Source of the DNA: Glycomyces niveus
GTDB taxonomy: Bacteria; Actinomycetota; Actinomycetes; Mycobacteriales; Micromonosporaceae
Length of the DNA stretch: 64,000 nt
Assembly: GCF_017592475.1 (NCBI RefSeq)
Contig: NZ_JAGFNP010000002.1
Location: forward strand, 335,135-399,134
Direction of reading: 5' to 3'
A program made the translations under genes and the position numbers. Position 1 is the stretch's first letter. Each line of letters opens with the position of its first letter. Under the pieces are notes generated by a model that was given only the letters and a program-made list of their open reading frames with translations, ran no database searches and was not told the DNA's origin. Positions 25,929 through 34,595 of this stretch are shown piece after piece.

Positions 25929-28445
25929 ATGTCCTTCTCCAGCCCCCGACCCGCCTCGATCAGCGTCGACTTCGGCACCTCGCACACCGTCGCCACGATC
26001 CGCCGCGCCGACGGACGCGTCCACCAGCAGCTGTTCGACGGCTCCCCGCAGCTGCCCTCCGCGGTGTTCATGAACGACGAGGGCGGGCCGGTCGTCGGCG
26101 CCGACGCCGTCCACTCCGGCCGCCGCAAGCCCGACCGGTACGAGCCGAACCCGAAGCGGCGCATCGACGACGCCCAGATCCTCCTCGGCGACACCGAAAT
26201 CCCCGTCACCAGCGTCATCGCCGCGGTCCTCTCGCGCGTCGCGCGCGAATGCGAGCAGACCCTCGGCGCCCTCGGCCCCGTCACCGTGACGGTGCCCGCC
26301 GCGTGGGGGCCGACCCGCCGCCATGTGGTCGCCGACGCCGCCACCGCCGCCGGGCTCGGCACTGTGGACCTCGTCGCCGAGCCCGTGGCCGCCGCCAGCT
26401 ACTTCGTCGAGACCCTCGGCGCCCACGTGCCGCCCGGCTCCGGCGTCGTCGTCTACGACCTCGGCGGCGGCACCTTCGATGCCACGGTCCTGCGCCGCGC
26501 CACCACCGGCTTCGACGTGCTCGCCGTCGACGGCGCCGACGACCTGGGCGGCCTCGACTTCGACCAGGCCCTCGCCGAGCACCTCGCCAAGTCCGTGCAG
26601 CCCGACGACGAGCGCTGGCGGCGGCTCACGAGCCCCACCGGGCCCGCCGACCTGCGCCACCGGACCGCGTTCATGGACGAAGTGCGCCAAGCGAAGGAAC
26701 GGCTGTCCCGTTCGGCCTCGACCGAGCTGACGATCCCGCTCCTGGACATCGACGTCCATCTCACCCGCGACGAGCTGGAGGAGGTGTGCACACCGCTGGT
26801 CGAGCGCACCCTGCGCGTCACCCAGGGCGTCATCCGCGAATCGGGCCTCGCCAAAGAGCAGGTCGCGGCGTTGTTCCTCGTCGGCGCCGCGAGCCGGATG
26901 CCGCTCGTCGCGACCCTACTCCACCGCGAGCTCGGCATCGTCCCCTCCGCAATCGAGCAGCCCGAGCTCGCCGTCTCCGAAGGCGGCCTCGTCGCCCAGC
27001 ACACGGTGAGCACCCCGATCTCGGTCCCGAGCCCGGCCCTGCCGCCGCAGACCGCCACTCCGATGGCGGTCCCCGCACCCGCCCCGACCGGGCAGACGAT
27101 GCGCCTGCCGCACCCTTCGGCGCCGCCCCCGCAGCCGACCCCGCAGGCGGTGGCCGCGCCGCCCCCGCCGGTCACCCAGCCCCACCCGGGCTCGCCGGTC
27201 CCGCCGAGCCACATGACCGGTCCCGTCCCGGTCCAGCCCGGCTACCCGGCCGGCCCGGTCCCGCCGGCCGAGAAGGGCGGCCCTTGGATCAAGTCCAAGC
27301 AGGGCGTCATCGTCCTCTCCGCCGTCGCGGTCGCGGCCGTGCTCGCCTTCGCCGCCATCGCGGTCCCCGCGGTCCTCGGCGACCGCCGCGATGGCCAGGA
27401 CTCCGCGCTCGAGAACGCCCAGAACACCACTGGCGAGACCACTCAGGACGGTGCCGAGGCCACCGGGGACGACACTGACGGCTCGGCCTCCACCGGCGAC
27501 GACGACGGCCTCGTGGCGCTCGCCGAAGCCGCGCAAGGCGACCTCGTCGCCCGGATGTCCACCCAGCACGTCGGGGCCATCACCCAGCTCGAAGTCGCCC
27601 AGCTCGAAGGGAAGCCGGTCGTCCTCACCGGCGGCGAGGACGCCATCGTGCGCATCTGGGACCCCGCGAGCGGCGAGCTGATCGACGAGTACCGCGGCCA
27701 CGACGGCGCGATCCAGAGCCTCGGGGTCGTCCCCGACGCCGACGGCCGCGTCGCCGTCTTCTCCAGCGACGGCACCACGGACGACACCTGGTACCTCGAC
27801 GACCCCAAGACCGCCGTGGCCGACCGCGAGTCCCAGTACGACACCATCTACTGGTACGGGCTGTGGGACGGCACCCCCGCCTACGCGACCGACTACGAGG
27901 TCAAGCAGCTGTTCACCGGCAACGTGATCACCGACATCTCGACCTCGTACGGCTACGGGCTCGCGTTCTGCGAGGTCGACGGCGACTTGCGCGCCGTCAG
28001 CCACTACGAGAACCGCGTGGTCGTCACCGACCTCGCCAGCGGCGAGCCCGTCGGCGGCACCTTCGACCAGCTCGCCTACGAGATCATGGCGCTCGCCGCA
28101 GGCCAGGCCGCCGGGAAGAGCCTCGCGGTCACCGTCACCGGCGAAGGCGCCGTGCAGGCCTGGGACCTCGCCGCCGCGGAGCCTTACGGCGTCGCCGCGC
28201 AGGAGCTCTACCAGACCGTGAGCGCTCTGCGCGTGGTCGAGATCGACGGCAAGGCCGCGGTGCTCGCCTCCGGCGACCAGGGCTTGAGCCTGTTCGACAT
28301 CGAAACCGGCGCTCAGATCGGCGAGAGCTTCGCCGAGCACTCCGGCGAGGAGGCGCTGACCGCCGCCGAGGTGCTGGAGATCGACGGCCACCAGGTCGTC
28401 GCCACCGGCACCGGCATGGGCCAGATCGAGGTCTGGAGCCTCTGA
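25929..28445 (+). CDS. Membrane-anchored Hsp70-like ATPase with beta-propeller tail
   Basis: Protein of 838 residues in three parts. Residues about 10-365 are an actin-fold Hsp70 nucleotide domain: SVDFGTSHTVATI (phosphate 1), VYDLGGGTFDATVL (phosphate 2, about 175-188) and FLVGAASRMPLVATLL (adenosine). A Pro/Ala-rich linker (about 375-455) leads to one transmembrane helix (about 459-484). The remaining 330 residues carry WD40-like repeats (VLTGGEDAIVRIWDPASGEL, VQAWDLAAAEP, IEVWSL at the very end). No DnaK substrate-binding domain is present. The helix predicts a cytosolic ATPase and an outside propeller. It is divergent from a two-component system. The role is unknown. Confidence 0.9.
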   Translation: MSFSSPRPASISVDFGTSHTVATIRRADGRVHQQLFDGSPQLPSAVFMNDEGGPVVGADAVHSGRRKPDRYEPNPKRRIDDAQILLGDTEIPVTSVIAAVLSRVARECEQTLGALGPVTVTVPAAWGPTRRHVVADAATAAGLGTVDLVAEPVAAASYFVETLGAHVPPGSGVVVYDLGGGTFDATVLRRATTGFDVLAVDGADDLGGLDFDQALAEHLAKSVQPDDERWRRLTSPTGPADLRHRTAFMDEVRQAKERLSRSASTELTIPLLDIDVHLTRDELEEVCTPLVERTLRVTQGVIRESGLAKEQVAALFLVGAASRMPLVATLLHRELGIVPSAIEQPELAVSEGGLVAQHTVSTPISVPSPALPPQTATPMAVPAPAPTGQTMRLPHPSAPPPQPTPQAVAAPPPPVTQPHPGSPVPPSHMTGPVPVQPGYPAGPVPPAEKGGPWIKSKQGVIVLSAVAVAAVLAFAAIAVPAVLGDRRDGQDSALENAQNTTGETTQDGAEATGDDTDGSASTGDDDGLVALAEAAQGDLVARMSTQHVGAITQLEVAQLEGKPVVLTGGEDAIVRIWDPASGELIDEYRGHDGAIQSLGVVPDADGRVAVFSSDGTTDDTWYLDDPKTAVADRESQYDTIYWYGLWDGTPAYATDYEVKQLFTGNVITDISTSYGYGLAFCEVDGDLRAVSHYENRVVVTDLASGEPVGGTFDQLAYEIMALAAGQAAGKSLAVTVTGEGAVQAWDLAAAEPYGVAAQELYQTVSALRVVEIDGKAAVLASGDQGLSLFDIETGAQIGESFAEHSGEEALTAAEVLEIDGHQVVATGTGMGQIEVWSL

Positions 28446-28455
28446 CGGGACGAGA

Positions 28456-28482
28456 CGAGGGGTCCGGCACGGGGACCCCTCG
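28456..28482. terminator. Bidirectional terminator
   Basis: A 10-bp stem CGAGGGGTCC/GGACCCCTCG with a 7-nt loop separates the convergent Hsp70-like and DUF4349 genes. Confidence 0.8.
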
Positions 28483-28491
28483 CCTCGCGTC

Positions 28492-29427
28492 TCACTGCTT
28501 CGGCGGCGTGACCGGCAGCGGCGGAGCGGCGGGCAGCGGCGGCGCCGGACGGGGCGGCCGCGCCTGTCGGCGCCTGCGCGCCAACCGGATCGGCACGATC
28601 ACGGCAGCGGCCACGAGCGCCGCGACCGGCAGGAACGGCAGCAGCACGCCGATCACGACCGAGACCGCCACGAGGACGCCCCACGCGCCCTTGGCACCCA
28701 CGACCAAGCCGTCCCAGAAGTTCGCCGGACCGGCGTAGCCCTCCTCGCGCTCGTCCTGCACCGACGGGGTGACCACCGTGAAATCGATGGTGGACAAGGC
28801 GACCCGGTCCTGCAGGTCGGCCAGTTGCGACTCCAGGGACGCCAGCTCGCCCTCGCGCTCGGCGAGCTCAGACTCCAAATCGAGGATGGCGCTCACCGAG
28901 GTCGCCTCGGCCAGCAGCGCGCGCACCCGCTCGACGCTCGCGGTCTTCGTCGCGATGTGCGCCGCGAGGTCCACTGTCGCCTCAGTGACGTCCTCAGTGG
29001 TCACCGACCGGTAGCGCTCCTCCTCGGCCAGCCCTGACAGGCCGTCCATCGCGGCGTCGAAGTGCTCCGACGGCACGCGCAGGACCAGGTGGGCGCTGCT
29101 GTACGACGCCTCCTCGCCGGTGGCGCGGTCGCGCTCGTCGGCGGTCACGAACCCGCCGAAGGACTCGGCGAGGTCCCAGGCCTGCTCGGCGACACCCTCG
29201 GCGTCCTCGTCCTCGACTTCGAGCACGGCCTCGTAGATCACGGCCCGGTCACCGGTGTCGACCTGCGGATTCGCGACGCCGCCGGACGCTTCCGGCTCGA
29301 GGGCGTCGGCCGCCTCCGGTGCGGCCTGGTCGGCCGTCTGCGCGCCGGATTCTCCGCCCGCGCTCGAGCAGCCGAAGAGGAACAACGCGGCCGCGACGAG
29401 CACGGCGGCGGGTCTGAGGAGTCGCAT
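28492..29427 (-). CDS. DUF4349 lipoprotein
   Basis: Surface lipoprotein of 311 residues. It has a signal peptide with lipobox LFGC near residue 20, an acidic linker, and a DUF4349 domain (about 55-230) with the family pattern AEQAWDLAESFGGFVTAD, VLRVPSEHFDAAMDGL and a long coiled segment (SAILDLESELAEREGELASL). Near the C-terminus a hydrophobic stretch (about 245-285) spans the membrane, followed by a basic, Pro-rich tail. Members are anchored proteins of unknown function, sometimes linked to stress or cell envelope. It faces the Hsp70-like gene across a terminator. Confidence 0.88.
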   Translation of the reverse strand: MRLLRPAAVLVAAALFLFGCSSAGGESGAQTADQAAPEAADALEPEASGGVANPQVDTGDRAVIYEAVLEVEDEDAEGVAEQAWDLAESFGGFVTADERDRATGEEASYSSAHLVLRVPSEHFDAAMDGLSGLAEEERYRSVTTEDVTEATVDLAAHIATKTASVERVRALLAEATSVSAILDLESELAEREGELASLESQLADLQDRVALSTIDFTVVTPSVQDEREEGYAGPANFWDGLVVGAKGAWGVLVAVSVVIGVLLPFLPVAALVAAAVIVPIRLARRRRQARPPRPAPPLPAAPPLPVTPPKQ

Positions 29428-29664
29428 GGCAAGCCTCGCAAGGGGTCAAGGGGTGAAGCGGCAGCGCCGCCGGTGTCTCCAATGCTCGTCCCGCCGCGTC
29501 ACGATACGACTACGGCAACCTCTCGAACGGTGACGGTCGGGCATCAGTGCCACTAAGACGCCCTGCGGCCTCCTAGCGTTCCCTCCGCACGGAACCGGCT
29601 CCCCGGAAGCGCCGCGAACCCCCGAGTCTGCTGCAATAGACTTGCAATAACGGGGCGGATGTGT

Positions 29665-29683
29665 GACATGTGATATGCCACCG
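29665..29683 (+). repeat. Dispersed 19-bp motif, copy a
   Basis: GACATGTGATATGCCACCG, upstream of the peptide deformylase gene and 36 bp before its start. It matches the window consensus GACATGTGACATACCACTG at 15 of 19 positions. Confidence 0.7.
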
Positions 29684-29718
29684 CCCCGGGCGAGGAACGA
29701 CCCCAAGAGGGAGACCGA

Positions 29719-30303
29719 TTGGCGGACAAGGAGACACCGGTGACCGACCACGAACACGACGCCCCCGCCGACGCGACCGGCGCAGTGCCCGGCGAACGCG
29801 GCCGGGCGCACCCGATCACGCGGTACGGCGAGCCCGTGCTGCACCGCGCCTGCACGCCCGTCGAGGCCTTCGACGACGCGCTGGCGGAGCTGATCGAGGA
29901 CATGTTCGCGAGCATGTACGCGGCCAACGGCGTCGGCTTGGCGGCCAACCAGATCGGCGTGGACGCCCGCGTGTTCGTGCTCGACTGCGAGGACGCCGAG
30001 GGCGAGCGCCACGTGGCCGCCGTGGTCAACCCGGTGCTCCACCTGCCGCCCGCGCCCCGCGAGCTCATCGTCGACGACGAGGGCTGCCTCTCGGTGCCCG
30101 GCGCGTTCGAGGACACGCCGCGCTCGGCCACGGCCGTCGTCGAGGGCTTCGACGGCGAGGGCGAGCCGGTGCGCATCGAGGGCACCGGCACGCTCGCCCG
30201 CTGCCTCCAGCACGAGTACGACCACCTCGAAGGCACCGTCTACGTCGACCGCCTCCCGAAGAAGGCCCGCAACCGCGCCCTCGCCGAGGCCGGCCTCCGC
30301 TAG
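29719..30303 (+). CDS. def: Peptide deformylase
   Basis: Removes the N-formyl group from nascent proteins; a metalloenzyme of the ribosome-exit region. The 194-residue protein has all three motifs: GVGLAANQIGV, EGCLSVPG with the metal-ligand Cys, and QHEYDHLEGTVYVDR with the two ligand His and the catalytic Glu. An acidic, Ala-rich N-terminal extension of about 30 residues is present. TTG at 29719 has GAGGGAG 5 bp upstream; a GTG at 29740 would also keep the domain. A copy of the dispersed 19-bp motif lies directly upstream. The next gene (methyltransferase) follows after 80 bp. Confidence 0.95.
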   Translation: MADKETPVTDHEHDAPADATGAVPGERGRAHPITRYGEPVLHRACTPVEAFDDALAELIEDMFASMYAANGVGLAANQIGVDARVFVLDCEDAEGERHVAAVVNPVLHLPPAPRELIVDDEGCLSVPGAFEDTPRSATAVVEGFDGEGEPVRIEGTGTLARCLQHEYDHLEGTVYVDRLPKKARNRALAEAGLR

Positions 30304-30383
30304 CTCCCGATGCGGAACCAGCGGTCAGCGGGGACCGGCGCCGGCGCCGCCGTGCGCCGGACCCCTCTGGCATCATCGGCCGC

Positions 30384-31001
30384 ATGGATTACCAAGAGGT
30401 CAAACGGGATCTGCGCCGCTCCTACGACGCGGAGGCGGACGCCCGCGCGGGCATGGACGACACGCCCTGGAAAGCCTCGGAGCGCCGCCGGTTCGCCGGC
30501 CGCCTCCGCGAGTCGGGCGCGTCGAGCCTGCTCGAGATCGGAGCGGGCCACGGCATCAGCGGCCGGTACTTCGCCGACGAGGGCTTCAAGGTCACCTGCG
30601 TCGACCTCTCGCCCGAACTCGTGGCGCACTGCCGCGCGAACGGCCTCGACGCCGCGGTGATGGACTTCGGCGACCTCGAGTTCGCGGACGGCGCCTTCGA
30701 CGCCGTGTTCGGCATGAACTGCCTGCTGCACGTGCCGAAGGCCGACCTGCCCGGCGTGCTCTCCGAGGTGCGCCGCATCCTCGCCCCCGGCGGGTGGTTC
30801 TACTGGGGACAGTACGGCGGCCAGGACCACGAAGGGGTGTGGGAGACCGACCGGTACGAGCCGAAGCGGTTCTTCTCGTTCTTCACGGCGGCCGCCATCG
30901 AAAACCTCGCATCCGAGCACTTCGAACTCGTCGAGGCGGAGTACACCGCGCTCGAGTCGGCCGTCGACCAGTACCAGGGACTCATCCTCCGCAAGCCCTG
31001 A
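30384..31001 (+). CDS. Class I SAM-dependent methyltransferase
   Basis: Methyltransferase of 205 residues, methyltransferase-11 type. Motif I is SLLEIGAGHGISGRYFADEG near residue 46, motif II VTCVDLSPELVAHC, motif IV FDAVFGMNCLLHVPK, and post-IV ILAPGGWFYWGQYGG. The short length and lack of extra domains give no substrate. A distinctive patch of Trp/Tyr residues in FYWGQYGGQDHEGVWETD may line the pocket. The gene lies 80 bp after deformylase on the same strand and is followed by a hairpin terminator. Confidence 0.87.
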   Translation: MDYQEVKRDLRRSYDAEADARAGMDDTPWKASERRRFAGRLRESGASSLLEIGAGHGISGRYFADEGFKVTCVDLSPELVAHCRANGLDAAVMDFGDLEFADGAFDAVFGMNCLLHVPKADLPGVLSEVRRILAPGGWFYWGQYGGQDHEGVWETDRYEPKRFFSFFTAAAIENLASEHFELVEAEYTALESAVDQYQGLILRKP

Positions 31002-31031
31002 ACGGGCCGAGCTACGGTTGATGCAGGGCTT

Positions 31032-31055
31032 GGGGCTGGGCAAACGCCCGGCCCC
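31032..31055 (+). terminator. Hairpin after the methyltransferase gene
   Basis: GGGGCTGGGC pairs with GCCCGGCCCC (one G-T pair) around AAAC, 30 bp past the methyltransferase stop. Confidence 0.65.
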
Positions 31056-31117
31056 GCTCTATCCTCGCCACAGGCCGCCGCACGGCCCATCCCAGGCGCG
31101 GAACGGAGGACACGCCA

Positions 31118-31654
31118 TTGTCTGCCGAGCAGCAACAGATCGCCGAACTCATCGCGACCGGCAACGACGGGCGCATGTACGCGACCGAGCCGGACCGCCT
31201 GCGCCGCCTCGTGCGCTACGAGCTCGCCGGCGAGGAGCGGCTCTCCCAGCCCGAGCTGCGGCAGGCCGGCGTCGGGCTGATCGCGCTGGGGGAGTACACC
31301 GAGGCGCAGCGGGTCCTCGCCGAAGCCGTGGACCGCGCCGCGACGCCGCACCAGCGCGTCGCCGCCCTCATCAACCTCGGCGACGCCTACCGCTACCCCG
31401 GGGAGCTCGCGGACGCCGAGCCGCTGTACGAGCGGGCCATCGAGATCGCGCAGGCCGAGAGTCCCCACACGCTCCACTTCGCGCTGCAGCACTACGGGAA
31501 GCACCTCATCGACGCCCGCCGCCCGCACCTGGCCGTCGAGGTGCTCGCCGAGGTGCTGATCATGCGGCAGAAGCTCGGCGACCCCGCCCTGATCGCCTCG
31601 ACCCAGGACGCCTTGAGCGCCGCCCGCGCGGCCGTCGGACAACGGACGATCTGA
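31118..31654 (+). CDS. TPR-repeat protein
   Basis: Soluble protein of 178 residues made of tetratricopeptide-like helix pairs: ELRQAGVGLIALGEYTEAQRVL, RVAALINLGDAYRYPGELADAEPLYERAIEIA and FALQHYGKHLIDARRPHLAV fit the TPR spacing. The TTG at 31118 has GGAGGA 7 bp upstream. It shares direction with the Nudix gene 57 bp later and may be co-transcribed with it. TPR proteins bind other proteins; no partner is evident. Confidence 0.82.
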   Translation: MSAEQQQIAELIATGNDGRMYATEPDRLRRLVRYELAGEERLSQPELRQAGVGLIALGEYTEAQRVLAEAVDRAATPHQRVAALINLGDAYRYPGELADAEPLYERAIEIAQAESPHTLHFALQHYGKHLIDARRPHLAVEVLAEVLIMRQKLGDPALIASTQDALSAARAAVGQRTI

Positions 31655-31711
31655 GGCGCTGCCGGGCAGCGTACGATCTGACACTCCGCACCGCCGAAGC
31701 AGAGGAGCGCC

Positions 31712-32872
31712 ATGACGACGACCCCGACCACGGACGCACGCCCGGAGGCTGTCGGCCTCGCCCGCCTCGCCGACATGCTCCGGGCCGAAGCCGCGAACGG
31801 CCTCTACTGGGGCTGCGGCCCTGATGAGGAGGCCCGGCTGCGCGCCGTGCGCGAGCACGCCGCAGCGCTGCTCGCCCTGGTCGACCACCGGCCGCTCGAG
31901 GAGATCAGGGCGATCTTCGCGGCCGACACGGGGCTGCGGACCCCGATCCCCGGCACCGAGTTCCGCATCGAATGCGGCGACGGCACGCGGCTGGTCCACC
32001 GCCGCCGGTTCCGCGAGGACACCGTCGCCCAGCGCCTCGCGGCGGCGGCCGCCGCGCTCGGCGCCGAGGTCCCCGACCGGCCGGTCGCGATCGCCGACAC
32101 CGACCTCGCGGACCTGCCGTGCCCGCACACCTACCTGCTCGTCTACGAGTTCGCGACCGCCCTCGACGCCGACGCGGCCGAGAAGCTGCTCGACCCGGCC
32201 GACCCCGACCTCGCCGGCGACCTGCCGACGTTCGCCCCGGCCGCCAGCTCGGTCGTGCGCGAACGCGGCCCGCTGCGCGTCTCGCGGGCCGCCAAGGCGA
32301 TCCTCGACGAGGTCGCGGTGGTGGCCCGGGAATCCCTTGCGGTCGAGACGAATCCCTATTCGATCGAGCGGCACCACCGGATCGCCGCGCACTGCGCCCG
32401 CGCCGTCGAGGCCGACCTGGCGTACCCGCGTATCGACTGCGGCGACCTCGCCGCGTTCGGCATCGCGACCGGTGCGGACGCCGTGATCTTCGACGACGAG
32501 GGCCGCGTCCTGGTCATCGAGCGCACCGACACCGGCCAGTGGGCCGTGCCCGGCGGCGGAGCCGAGGTCGGCGAACCCGTCGCCCTCGCCGCGGTGCGCG
32601 AGGCCTTCGAGGAGACCGGCCTCGACGTCGAGCTCACCGGTCTGGCGGTGGTGTTCGACAAGCGCGACACCGAGCTGGGCGACAGCCGCATGCCGATGAT
32701 CATGAGCTTCACCGCCCGCCGGACCCGCCCCGGCCAGGCGATCCGCCTCGCCGAGCTCGAAGCGTCCGACCACCGCTGGATGACCGAGGCCGAAGCGGCC
32801 GAAGCGGACCTGTTCAAAGGCCACGAGCTGCGCCTCCCGGTCGCCTTCGCGGGCCACCGGTCACAGGCGTGA
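31712..32872 (+). CDS. Nudix hydrolase with long N-terminal region
   Basis: Protein of 386 residues. The Nudix domain is at the C-terminus (about 255-380); the box is complete as GGAEVGEPVALAAVREAFEE followed by TGL, and the strand AVIFDDEGRVLVIERTDTGQWAVPG comes before it. The N-terminal 250 residues hold two further segments: an unassigned alpha-rich domain ending with IPGTEFRIECGDGTRLVHR, and a part like the Nudix N-terminal domain (YSIERHHRIAAHCARAVEADL). Substrates are probably nucleoside diphosphate derivatives, but the specificity cannot be read. It is convergent with the coiled-coil protein across a strong terminator. Confidence 0.9.
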   Translation: MTTTPTTDARPEAVGLARLADMLRAEAANGLYWGCGPDEEARLRAVREHAAALLALVDHRPLEEIRAIFAADTGLRTPIPGTEFRIECGDGTRLVHRRRFREDTVAQRLAAAAAALGAEVPDRPVAIADTDLADLPCPHTYLLVYEFATALDADAAEKLLDPADPDLAGDLPTFAPAASSVVRERGPLRVSRAAKAILDEVAVVARESLAVETNPYSIERHHRIAAHCARAVEADLAYPRIDCGDLAAFGIATGADAVIFDDEGRVLVIERTDTGQWAVPGGGAEVGEPVALAAVREAFEETGLDVELTGLAVVFDKRDTELGDSRMPMIMSFTARRTRPGQAIRLAELEASDHRWMTEAEAAEADLFKGHELRLPVAFAGHRSQA

Positions 32873-32875
32873 GAC

Positions 32876-32915
32876 GAGGGCGGGTCCGGAGCCGACCGGC
32901 TCCGGACCCGCCCTC
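32876..32915. terminator. Perfect 18-bp bidirectional terminator
   Basis: Arms GAGGGCGGGTCCGGAGCC and GGCTCCGGACCCGCCCTC pair fully around GACC, between convergent genes. Confidence 0.88.
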
Positions 32916-32926
32916 GACGCACCGTC

Positions 32927-33487
32927 CTAGAAGATCAGGCCGTCGCAGGAGACGTCGAGGGCCTCGAGCGCCGCCGCCTCCTCCTCCGAGCCTTCAGCGG
33001 TGTTGTAGTACTCGTTGAGGTCGTCGATGCACGCCCGCAGGGCCTCCGCCTCGGCGGCGGGGCCCTCCAACTCGGCCACCTGCGCCTCGGCCGCCTCCAG
33101 GTCGTCCTCCAGCTGCGAGATCTGCTTGTCGCGGTCGCCGACCCGGGCCTCCACGTCCTCCAGGTCGCCGCTGGCCTTGAGCCACAGCGCGATCGAGACA
33201 GCGGCGGCGGCCAGGCCCACGGACATGAGGATCGCGAGCAGGATCACCGCCGGCGACTTGCGCGGCGCGGCGGGCGGGGGCTGCAGCAGCGGCTGCGTCC
33301 CGAACGCCGGCTGGGCCGGCACGCCCGGGGCGGGTGCGCTGGGCTGCGCGGTCATCGGGGGCGGGCCGTACCCTTCGGCGTACGGCTGCTGCGGCTGCAG
33401 CGGGGAGTACGAGGGCGGCACGCTCTGGGGCGGCTGGGGATCGCTCGGACCGCCGAGGTGGTAATGCGGAGGCGGGTCGTAGGCCAT
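32927..33487 (-). CDS. Pro-rich membrane protein with coiled-coil domain
   Basis: Unrecognised protein of 186 residues. The first 70 residues are Pro/Gln/Tyr-rich (DPPPHYHLGGPSDPQPPQ), a form common in cytosolic tails of actinobacterial envelope proteins. A single helix spans about 79-100. The outside part has a heptad region (LEDVEARVGDRDKQISQLED) of about 50 residues, a Cys-containing segment RACIDDLNEYYNTAEGSEEE and a C-terminal VSCDGLIF, so a disulphide is possible. ATG at 33487 follows AAGGAG. Confidence 0.78.
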   Translation of the reverse strand: MAYDPPPHYHLGGPSDPQPPQSVPPSYSPLQPQQPYAEGYGPPPMTAQPSAPAPGVPAQPAFGTQPLLQPPPAAPRKSPAVILLAILMSVGLAAAAVSIALWLKASGDLEDVEARVGDRDKQISQLEDDLEAAEAQVAELEGPAAEAEALRACIDDLNEYYNTAEGSEEEAAALEALDVSCDGLIF

Positions 33488-33697
33488 GATGGGCTCCTTC
33501 AAGGGAGGGTCGGGGTCCAGGGTAGAGCGGCCGTGCGAATCGGACGGCACTACCAGTGTGACGACAGGGAACCGGGACCGGTCACCGCTGTTACCCAAAC
33601 TTGACATCACGGACCTGCAACGGCAGGGTCCTGAGTGGCGGGAGCGGGCGCGGGTCCGCCCGCGCCCGCGCTGATCCGAATCAGCGGCCGCCGACCG

Positions 33698-34486
33698 CTA
33701 TGCGACCTTGAGGGTGCCGCCGTCGATCACGTGGTCGGCGCCGTGGATGTTCGCCGCCCGGTCCGAGAGCAGGAACGCCACCAGGTCGGCGACCTCCTCG
33801 GGCTCGCCGATGCGGCCCGAGGCGATGCCGATCTGGCCCGGGAGCGCGTCGAGGAGGTCGCGGTGCGAGACCCCGAACGCCTCGGCCATCTTGCCCCCGA
33901 AGCGCTCCTCGTCGCGCCACAGCGAGGAGCCGATGACGCCGGGCGAGACCGTGTTGACCCGTACGCCCTGCGGCGCGAGCTCTTCGCTGAGCCGCTTCGA
34001 GAAGCTCGTCAGGGCGGCCTTGGCCTCGCTGTAGCCGACCGGGCCGATCGCCGGCAGGTGCTTGTTGACCGAGGAGACGTTCACGATCGCGCCGCGCCGC
34101 TCCACGATGCCCGGCAGCGCCGCCTTCGTGGTCCACACCGCGCTGAACAGGTTGAGGTCGAAGACCGTGGCCCACTGCTCGACGGGGACGTCGAGGAAGC
34201 CGCCGACGGCCATCCGGTCGGCGTCGCCGCCGCCCACGTTGTTGACGAGCAGGTCGATCCCGCCGACCGCGTTCACCGCCTCGGCGACGATGCGCTCGGC
34301 GCCCTCCCTGGTGGACAGGTCGGCGCTGACGGTCGCCGCGGCGGCCTTCTCCAGTTCGGGGGTGATGGTCCGGGCGGCGCCGACGACGCGGACGCCTTCG
34401 GCCGCCAGGGTTTCGGCGATCGCGAGGCCGATGCCGCGGCTGGCGCCGGTGACGAGGGCGGTCTTGCCGGTGAGTCCGAGGTCCAT
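33698..34486 (-). CDS. Short-chain dehydrogenase/reductase (classical SDR)
   Basis: NAD(P)(H)-dependent oxidoreductase of 262 residues. Cofactor motif TGASRGIGLAIAETL, structural NNVGG, catalytic Ser in NVSSVNKHLPAIG and YSEAK for the Tyr/Lys pair; the C-terminus VIDGGTLKVA is typical. The basic Arg after the second strand (GAARTI) favours NADP. The TetR gene lies upstream on the same strand, and a 16-bp operator sits 22 bp before this start. The SDR is therefore the probable target enzyme of that repressor. Confidence 0.93.
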   Translation of the reverse strand: MDLGLTGKTALVTGASRGIGLAIAETLAAEGVRVVGAARTITPELEKAAAATVSADLSTREGAERIVAEAVNAVGGIDLLVNNVGGGDADRMAVGGFLDVPVEQWATVFDLNLFSAVWTTKAALPGIVERRGAIVNVSSVNKHLPAIGPVGYSEAKAALTSFSKRLSEELAPQGVRVNTVSPGVIGSSLWRDEERFGGKMAEAFGVSHRDLLDALPGQIGIASGRIGEPEEVADLVAFLLSDRAANIHGADHVIDGGTLKVA

Positions 34487-34507
34487 GGTGGTGCCTTTCC
34501 GTAGTTC

Positions 34508-34523
34508 TTGAACTTGGGGTCAA
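34508..34523. promoter_or_regulatory. TetR-type operator upstream of SDR
   Basis: TTGAACTTGGGGTCAA shares TTGA and GGGGTCAA with the site at 35193, and lies at the same 22-bp distance before its gene. The right arm is well conserved and the left is degenerate. Confidence 0.6.
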
Positions 34524-34595
34524 AAATAAGGGCGAAAAGCAGGCCCTCTCGCGAGGGCGCGCCGTGCTCACGGCGACATCGTCACCGCGCCGGGG

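Noticed and set aside
32994..33185. Coiled-coil region as a separate gene
   Set aside because: It is part of the 186-residue membrane protein on the minus strand in its own frame.
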